Positions 59,309 through 64,000 of a stretch of DNA of 64,000 bases are shown one piece after another. Below the pieces are notes generated by a model. That model saw nothing but the letters and a program-made list of their open reading frames with translations, made no database searches and was not told where the DNA came from. The stretch lies in assembly GCA_036172095.1 (NCBI GenBank), contig JAVHSH010000012.1, positions 62,001 through 126,000 on the forward strand, in the 5' to 3' direction. The position numbers and the translations under genes were made by a program. Origin of the DNA: JAKBEU01 sp036172095 (GTDB taxonomy: Bacteria; Patescibacteriota; Microgenomatia; UBA1406; GWC2-37-13). Numbering within the stretch: position 1 is the first letter of the stretch; each line of letters begins with the position of its first letter.

Positions 59309-60079
59309 TTCTTTCATTAGGCCTTGTCCCTTCAGTGAGAATCTCAGTTTATATATTCGCAATTTACTCTTCAAAAACTTCATTAAAGCCTCTACACTCG
59401 TTGACACATTTGTCTTGTTTGTAATCAACTCGCTTAAAATGATCTCTTTTGCGGCAACGCTATCCATTGATTCGCAGTTGGTGTCAAGAGCTTGTTCCAA
59501 TATGAATATCTTCGTAATAGGAAATCCGTGGAGATCCTTTTTAATCCAAGTCTATTTATCCAAAAAAGGTGTTTGGAAACAATAATGATGACCGTGCATT
59601 TTCCTAATAATAAATGAGTCATCAGCAAAAGGAGTATACCTCTTTCGCAGCAAACGAATACATGTTGATTTTCCTTGACCGGACGCACCCATGAATAAAT
59701 AAGCACCATCATCTTTAATAGAAACGGCGCCATGCATAAAGAATCCTGATGTGTTGAGCAGATGGAAGAGTATATAACGAATAAGTTGGGAAAACTGTTC
59801 AAGACTGATGCTGTAAAAAGCAAATATGGAATTTCTTTTTCCTGTTAGTTTGTAGTATTCAATATAATTCTTATCTTTAAATTTGAGAACTTCTGATTGA
59901 TTGCTTTGTGTAAAATGAATGGTAAAATCTATCTTTTTATTCGTAACAGGAAGAATAAATCCTTTATATGATTTGAATAATTGCAGAAAAAATAATTTTT
60001 GCGCCTGACGATATTCTGTATCATGAAATACAAGCTGAAAGATGTAGCCTGCAATATACAGTTGAGTGTTTTTCACCAA
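59294..60079 (-). pseudogene. HPr-kinase-related ATPase, broken by an in-frame TAG
   Basis: The first 175 residues (59552-60079) form an HprK-like kinase N-part: an LHGAV-like HGAVSIKDDGAYLF followed by Walker A MGASGQGKSTCIRLL (residues 130-144), FADDSFII (about 151, metal Asp) and FQTPFLDK. TAG at 59552-59554 then stops the frame, but the next codons read on in the same frame (TWIKKDLHGFPITKIFILEQALDTN) to a TGA at 59294, and this continues the family pattern, in which F-x-T-P-F is followed by a segment ending in I-F-x-L-E-Q. So the intact gene would encode about 260 residues. HPrK-like kinases are known partners in lasso-peptide and similar clusters, which fits the Cys-rich peptide beside it. 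Confidence 0.7.
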
Positions 60080-61749
60080 CTCCCTCCACCTCCCCCTCCA
60101 CCTCCCCCACCTGAAAATCCACCGCTGAATCCCGATGAATGACCAGTGCTTGACCGTGTTGGGGTCGCACTATAGCTGAACGTCGAGACAGAATGATGAA
60201 GTCTACTTGAAAAGTAGACTGCGTTGAACGTGCTATTATTTTGCCCAACATACCAAGAAGGCTGGACAAGTGAAATATCCTTGAACCGGTTAGCCCAAAT
60301 CCGTTCTACCCCGAATGCGACGGCAAACGGAAGTAGTTTTTCAAACATCATCTGGTTTTTTGCCTGGAATTCCAGTTGTCTTTCCTGTGACGTGAGGAAT
60401 GTTTTGAGCGATTTCCCAACGCTTGCCTGTTGGGCACCATCATCCGTTTTTGCAGGCATGAATTTCGCGAAAATAAAGGAAACTATAGCTAAACCGATGT
60501 TCCCCGTGAATAATGCCACGCCACCAAGGGCGTAATATTTATTTCGCGTATCTTGGGGATTTGTCTTGAAAAACCCATCCTTTACAACTTGCCTATATAT
60601 GCTATCTGAGACTTTTTGCATCTCATCGCTTAAATCCCTTCCCTTCAATTTACACTCTTCGTTTCCTTTGAAAAGCCCGTCCATCAATTTTTTTTCGAAT
60701 TCCATCAATGTGCCATCGACATCCCAATCACTTTTCCGAACGAAAGTAAATTCCCCTTTTTTATCTTCCACTATTTGGAAATGTCCTTTTTGTGCTAGCT
60801 GAATAAGTGATCCAAAAATATCCTTCATATCAACTGTTTCATCAATTAAAGAGCCCGTCTCAGCGGGAGTGAGTTTACGGCCATTCTTCGTCTGTGGAGG
60901 ATCATACCAGACGCGGGCACTCTCTGATCGAGGGTCCCGACCCGTCATATACCATTTGAGGGGGATATAAATAGGCAAAGCGACGTACCAGATAAAGGCA
61001 ACCACCCCCAATAAGGCAAATAATAATCCCAATAGTAGTTTTCCATACCAGGTGTCTTCAAATGCAGTGTAGAGGACAGGTTTCAGCTCGGAAACATGAC
61101 CTTTGGGAAACCCTATGACGGCAGTTAGCCCTTCCCCAACTCCGAGTCGTTCCGCAGTGATAGTTGTACTCTCCTGTTCGGAAATCGACTTACAATTGGT
61201 GAGTGCACTTCCCACAACTCCGGTATAGCAAGTCGATTTTACGTCCCCTATCGCTATGTCGGATGGAAGGCGGACAGTGGCACTTGTATTTTCAATCGGC
61301 ACGACCCATTTATCTCCGGTAATGTTCCAGTAGAGTTCGTCATGGTCGGAAAAATAGGTCAAGGCTCCTGAGACGGTATAGGCTATTATGTACGTATGAA
61401 CCCCTGTTATCGTCCTGTTCGCATCCCCTATCTTTATGTTGACGAGTTGGTTTACCACACTTGTTGAGTATGTGTATGGAGTACCATTTTCATCGACAAC
61501 ACTTCCTATCTGAATTTCCATTTTGTACTGTTTTCCATCGGCATTCTTCTTGAGAAAAGGGACTTCACGATATATTCCATGTTTATAGAGATATTCAAAG
61601 TCATATACTATTTTTTCTTTTACTTCAATCGTCCCCTCTTTTTGAACGGTGATTTGGGTGTCATAACTACGAATGATTTCAGCGTGCACTGGAGCTACGA
61701 CAAAAAATGATACGAATGAAATTAAAAATAGAGAAAGTATTTTTTTCAT
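60073..61749 (-). CDS. DUF2207 membrane protein
   Basis: 558 residues: cleavable signal peptide (about 1-23, AHA-like PVHAEI), then a DUF2207 beta-domain (EIIRSYDTQITVQKEGTIEVKEKIVYDF, WNITGDKW), a membrane pair near residue 230-255 and 425-445, a cytosolic middle domain, and a C-terminal glycine run (GGFSGGGGGGGGGGSW). This layout is that of the DUF2207/YciQ family, whose function is unknown and which is common in CPR bacteria. The HPrK-like gene starts within its last 7 nt on the same strand, so the two are probably co-transcribed. Confidence 0.92.
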   Translation of the reverse strand: MKKILSLFLISFVSFFVVAPVHAEIIRSYDTQITVQKEGTIEVKEKIVYDFEYLYKHGIYREVPFLKKNADGKQYKMEIQIGSVVDENGTPYTYSTSVVNQLVNIKIGDANRTITGVHTYIIAYTVSGALTYFSDHDELYWNITGDKWVVPIENTSATVRLPSDIAIGDVKSTCYTGVVGSALTNCKSISEQESTTITAERLGVGEGLTAVIGFPKGHVSELKPVLYTAFEDTWYGKLLLGLLFALLGVVAFIWYVALPIYIPLKWYMTGRDPRSESARVWYDPPQTKNGRKLTPAETGSLIDETVDMKDIFGSLIQLAQKGHFQIVEDKKGEFTFVRKSDWDVDGTLMEFEKKLMDGLFKGNEECKLKGRDLSDEMQKVSDSIYRQVVKDGFFKTNPQDTRNKYYALGGVALFTGNIGLAIVSFIFAKFMPAKTDDGAQQASVGKSLKTFLTSQERQLEFQAKNQMMFEKLLPFAVAFGVERIWANRFKDISLVQPSWYVGQNNSTFNAVYFSSRLHHSVSTFSYSATPTRSSTGHSSGFSGGFSGGGGGGGGGGSW

Positions 61750-61806
61750 ACTGAGTAGAGTATAGCATTGTGCAAAAATAATTTAAATATATTGGTAGAA
61801 TGATAC

Positions 61807-62724
61807 ATGGGGCATACAGAGGTATCACGCAATTTTGCGCAAAAATTCAGACCTGGAGTTGACATTCTTGGACAATTGAGAACAATGGCAGGTCCTGAGA
61901 TGTTCGATTTGGAGGCTACCGCCGATAAAATGGGCATATTCCAGCTTAAAGATAAACATCAACATAGTCTTATTGGGCAGTTTATTGTGTCGCTCCATGA
62001 CAAGCTACTTCATTTGGAGCAGGATGCCTTCTCGACGATGTCAGGAAGAAAGGATGAGTTGTCCCGTCTTTCTCAACTAGTCACATTTTTTTCTCGTCTC
62101 ACGTATTTGCCTGACGATATCCGTGAGCAAAAAAAATATATCCAACGTTTTAAATTCGAAAAACACGCGTATCAACACTTGCCGAATATACAGTCCAAAC
62201 ATGCAAGAGAAATAGTTCCAATTGAAAGCTATGATTTTGGCATTCCCGCCGAAGTTGAATTTTCAGTTCGAGATATGGAGAAAGGAAACAAGCTTATCAT
62301 GAAGCTTTTTCCGGTTGAGTATTCATACTATAAAAATAGACCAGAGCTTGCAGGCGCAAGCAAAGCCGATGCACGTTCTGCGATGGCAGAACAAATCGGT
62401 CAAGGTCGTGGCCATTTTGATTATATGATCGAAACACTTGAAAGGGCTGATAAGACACGCATTTCACCATATTTTTCTCTCTGTCTTGAAGATGATGCAG
62501 GGGATGTTATTTCGCGACTGAGTGGCAACCTTACCGAGCAAGGGGGTCTGGCTGGATTCGATTTGTTTCCTGAGGAAATGCCCGCATCGCATATATTTGT
62601 TCCTATCCAGGCAGCCCGAAAACACATCTCAAGTACACCGTTGGCTCCCCAGTTGGTCATGCAGACTTTCTGCAAGACGCTTCTACCCCTCCAAACTAGA
62701 AGTTTGCTCAATACAAAAAAATGA
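61807..62724 (+). CDS. Hypothetical protein
   Basis: A soluble 305-residue protein without signal peptide. I cannot assign a family. Helical character dominates (QLKDKHQHSLIGQFIVSLHDKL, EQDAFSTMSGRKDELSRLSQL). The middle carries a conserved-looking polar stretch (REIVPIESYDFGIPAEVEFSVRDMEKG) and the C-terminus KTLLPLQTRSLLN. It overlaps the next gene by 4 nt (ATGA), so the two are coupled; the neighbour is a methyltransferase, a hint at a shared pathway only. Confidence 0.6.
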   Translation: MGHTEVSRNFAQKFRPGVDILGQLRTMAGPEMFDLEATADKMGIFQLKDKHQHSLIGQFIVSLHDKLLHLEQDAFSTMSGRKDELSRLSQLVTFFSRLTYLPDDIREQKKYIQRFKFEKHAYQHLPNIQSKHAREIVPIESYDFGIPAEVEFSVRDMEKGNKLIMKLFPVEYSYYKNRPELAGASKADARSAMAEQIGQGRGHFDYMIETLERADKTRISPYFSLCLEDDAGDVISRLSGNLTEQGGLAGFDLFPEEMPASHIFVPIQAARKHISSTPLAPQLVMQTFCKTLLPLQTRSLLNTKK

Positions 62725-63272
62725 TCTTTGCTGGAATAATCATTATTCTTATATTCATTGTTATAATCATATTTTCATTCCCTCAATTTTCTCCGGTGCC
62801 CTATTTCCCTTCAAACGCAAAGGATATGCCCCTCATTCTGAAGGCGCTTCAGATACGAGATCATCAAACTGTTATTGATCTGGGAGCAGGAGATGGAATT
62901 GTTATATTTGAGGCTGCACAACAAGCTTTGATAAAGAAATGTAATACCCAGTTCTATGCAGTTGAAATAAATCCTGTTCTCCTCCTTGTCCTTCATATGA
63001 GACGTCTCTTCCATGCAAACCGAAAGAATATTCATGTCTTAAATAAGGATATGTTTACGCTGCAATACTCTCAACTAATCGCCAATCGCTCTCCACTGGT
63101 CACTTTCTATATTTATATCTCCCCTTGGTTCATCGAGAAAACAGTTTTAAATATTTCCAAGCAAATTAAGAATTTCAATCTTGTTTCATATTTTTACCAG
63201 GTAAAGTGCCTTCCAGGACATAAAGAGTCGCTCCAGACAGGGATTCATAAAGTGTTTTCCTACACGGGTTAG
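62721..63272 (+). CDS. Membrane-anchored SAM-dependent methyltransferase
   Basis: 183 residues. One N-terminal membrane helix (about 3-21), then FSPVPYFPSNAKDMPLILKAL and the SAM motif VIDLGAGDGIVIFEAA (about 52-67), with acidic motif II in QFYAVEINPVLLLVL (about 79). The V-P-Y/F-x-P/T ... DLGAGDGR plan matches the small, anchored class I methyltransferases found in CPR genomes and archaea (Dot1-like core). Substrate unknown. Coupled by ATGA to the upstream gene and convergent, with a 4-bp overlap, with the amidohydrolase. Confidence 0.82.
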   Translation: MIFAGIIIILIFIVIIIFSFPQFSPVPYFPSNAKDMPLILKALQIRDHQTVIDLGAGDGIVIFEAAQQALIKKCNTQFYAVEINPVLLLVLHMRRLFHANRKNIHVLNKDMFTLQYSQLIANRSPLVTFYIYISPWFIEKTVLNISKQIKNFNLVSYFYQVKCLPGHKESLQTGIHKVFSYTG

Positions 63273-64000
63273 ATTTTTAGCAATCTTTGTGCATTCTTCC
63301 CAAGCAGAGCTTCCCTGACCCCTTCTTTCATACCTTCGGTAGCAAGAAGTACTTTTGCGAGAGGAAGCACTGAAGGATAATAGGGCCAATCGGAACCAAA
63401 AAGCATTTTTTCATATCCGTTTTTATTAATCATTTCTTGAATGACTTGAGGAGGTTGCCCACTTAGCTCCAAATAGACGTGTTTATAGCGCTTCGAAAGT
63501 TGCATAGCCTCAATATGGTCAAATGCGCCTCCTGAGTGACCAAGAATAAATATATTTTCCGGAAAATCAGAACACACCTTTTTGAAATAGAACGGTTCGA
63601 CGAAACGCTTTTGCCATTTGGGTGAAATGGGGCTGAGCCCAGTATGAAATATGATGGGCAACTGGTACGCTTTTGCCAATTCATAAATTTCGTATGCTCC
63701 CTTATGTGTCGGTTTGAACAGCTGAATTTGGGGATGCAACTTGATTCCCTTTGCCCCCAACCTGACAAAATCTTTCAGCCTTTGTTCTTTATCCTTCATG
63801 AGGGGATGGAGAGAAATGAACGAAACAAGACGCTTTTTTCCTTCCTCGTGTGACGCAATAGAATTCAATATTTGTTCACTATTTGTAGACAGCGCCAGAA
63901 AGTCGATTGCGAGTACAAAAGAGCTATTAATTCCCATCCTATCCATTTCTTCTAGTATGTTTGGAATGGTGTGTGTCTTACTATAGCCATGAGAATTAAA
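63269..64000 (-). CDS. Amidohydrolase (metal-dependent, TIM-barrel), N-terminus beyond window
   Basis: The frame is open to base 64000, 18 codons beyond the first Met in the window, with His-containing sequence (FNSHGYSKTHTIP) matching the family's first metal site; the true start lies outside. Amidohydrolase-2 type hydrolase: SFISLHPLMKDKEQR, GAKGIKLHPQIQLF (about 90), LPIIFHTGLSP (His ligand), IFILGHSGGAFDHIEA and KMLFGSDWPYYPSVLP (final catalytic Asp). Likely hydrolyses a C-N or C-C bond of an unidentified small molecule. In the pyrimidine context dihydroorotase came to mind, but the sequence lacks its features. Confidence 0.85.
   Translation of the reverse strand, partial: FNSHGYSKTHTIPNILEEMDRMGINSSFVLAIDFLALSTNSEQILNSIASHEEGKKRLVSFISLHPLMKDKEQRLKDFVRLGAKGIKLHPQIQLFKPTHKGAYEIYELAKAYQLPIIFHTGLSPISPKWQKRFVEPFYFKKVCSDFPENIFILGHSGGAFDHIEAMQLSKRYKHVYLELSGQPPQVIQEMINKNGYEKMLFGSDWPYYPSVLPLAKVLLATEGMKEGVREALLGKNAQRLLKI

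Noticed and set aside
59184..59585. 133-codon plus-strand frame overlapping the Cys-rich peptide
   Set aside because: It is a shadow of the peptide gene in one part and of the minus-strand HPrK-like gene in the other; the shared stretches explain it fully.
1..64000. Alternative genetic code (TGA or TAG reassignment)
   Set aside because: TGA and TAG close many intact genes with neighbours directly downstream (for example TGA at 620, TAG at 1866 and 44062); the two internal TAGs are therefore treated as mutations or read-through candidates, not recoding.
63269..64000. Dihydroorotase (missing pyrC)
   Set aside because: The motifs fit generic amidohydrolase-2 proteins (GSDWPYYP end block); no dihydroorotase-type carbamylated-Lys pattern was seen.

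Overview
The window is AT-rich, gene-dense bacterial DNA using the standard code (TAA, TGA and TAG all end genes). It looks like a Candidate Phyla Radiation (Patescibacteria) genome, most likely of Microgenomates type. That is inferred from the gene mix: a divergent Lgt-like protein, DUF2207, a YebC protein, a membrane-anchored Clp-like ATPase, a GT39 mannosyltransferase with an HPDER motif, a four-helix-bundle gene, a GIY-YIG gene, short GC-rich palindromes and many membrane-anchored Cys-rich proteins. There is no rRNA and no CRISPR array. A run of exactly 100 N (20099-20198) marks a scaffold gap, so this is a draft or metagenome assembly.

Layout. 1-6400: end of an asparaginase, three small conserved hypotheticals, then a minus-strand block with a HIT hydrolase, ApbE flavin transferase and its FMN-binding partner, malic enzyme and class II fructose-1,6-bisphosphatase. 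6500-14600: anchored and sugar-mutarotase proteins, a broken GIY-YIG gene between a tRNA-Leu fragment and an intact tRNA-Leu(UAG), UMP kinase, an AlkD-like protein, GreA, two structured non-coding stretches and a small glycan pair. 14700-31800: secreted and Cys-rich proteins, a DsbA-like thioredoxin, an aminotransferase, a four-helix-bundle gene inside inverted repeats, a 1-kb palindrome-rich non-coding region, YebC, a Kef-type antiporter, a decayed IS200-like element, and DksA- and Lgt-like genes. 31900-38650: glycan and methyltransferase genes, a GT39 protein, a CBS protein and leucyl aminopeptidase.

38700-45100 holds the most unusual locus: three paralogous ATP-grasp ligases, a D-Ala-D-Ala-ligase-like ATP-grasp and a C45 (isopenicillin N acyltransferase-like) hydrolase. 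It looks like an uncharacterised peptide- or amide-bond-forming system. 45100-48900: two tRNAs, a membrane-anchored double AAA+ ATPase and a deoxyribosyltransferase-like/thymidylate kinase fusion. 48900-58300: a tightly overlapping UMP operon on the minus strand (pyrB fused to a phosphoribosyltransferase, carA, carB, pyrE, pyrF and an extra phosphoribosyltransferase-like gene), preceded by udk. pyrC and pyrD are not in the window. 58500-60100: a small Cys-rich peptide gene (RiPP-precursor-like) beside an HPr-kinase-like gene broken by a TAG codon. The window ends with DUF2207, two plus-strand genes and a partial amidohydrolase.

How the genes work together: carbamoyl phosphate made by CarAB feeds PyrB, and PyrE and PyrF finish UMP. 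Udk salvages uridine, and PyrH and Tmk make the nucleotide diphosphates. FMN-binding protein plus ApbE suggests a flavinylated extracytoplasmic redox module. Several genes have a -10-like hexamer only 5-8 nt before the ATG, suggesting that leaderless mRNAs are common.
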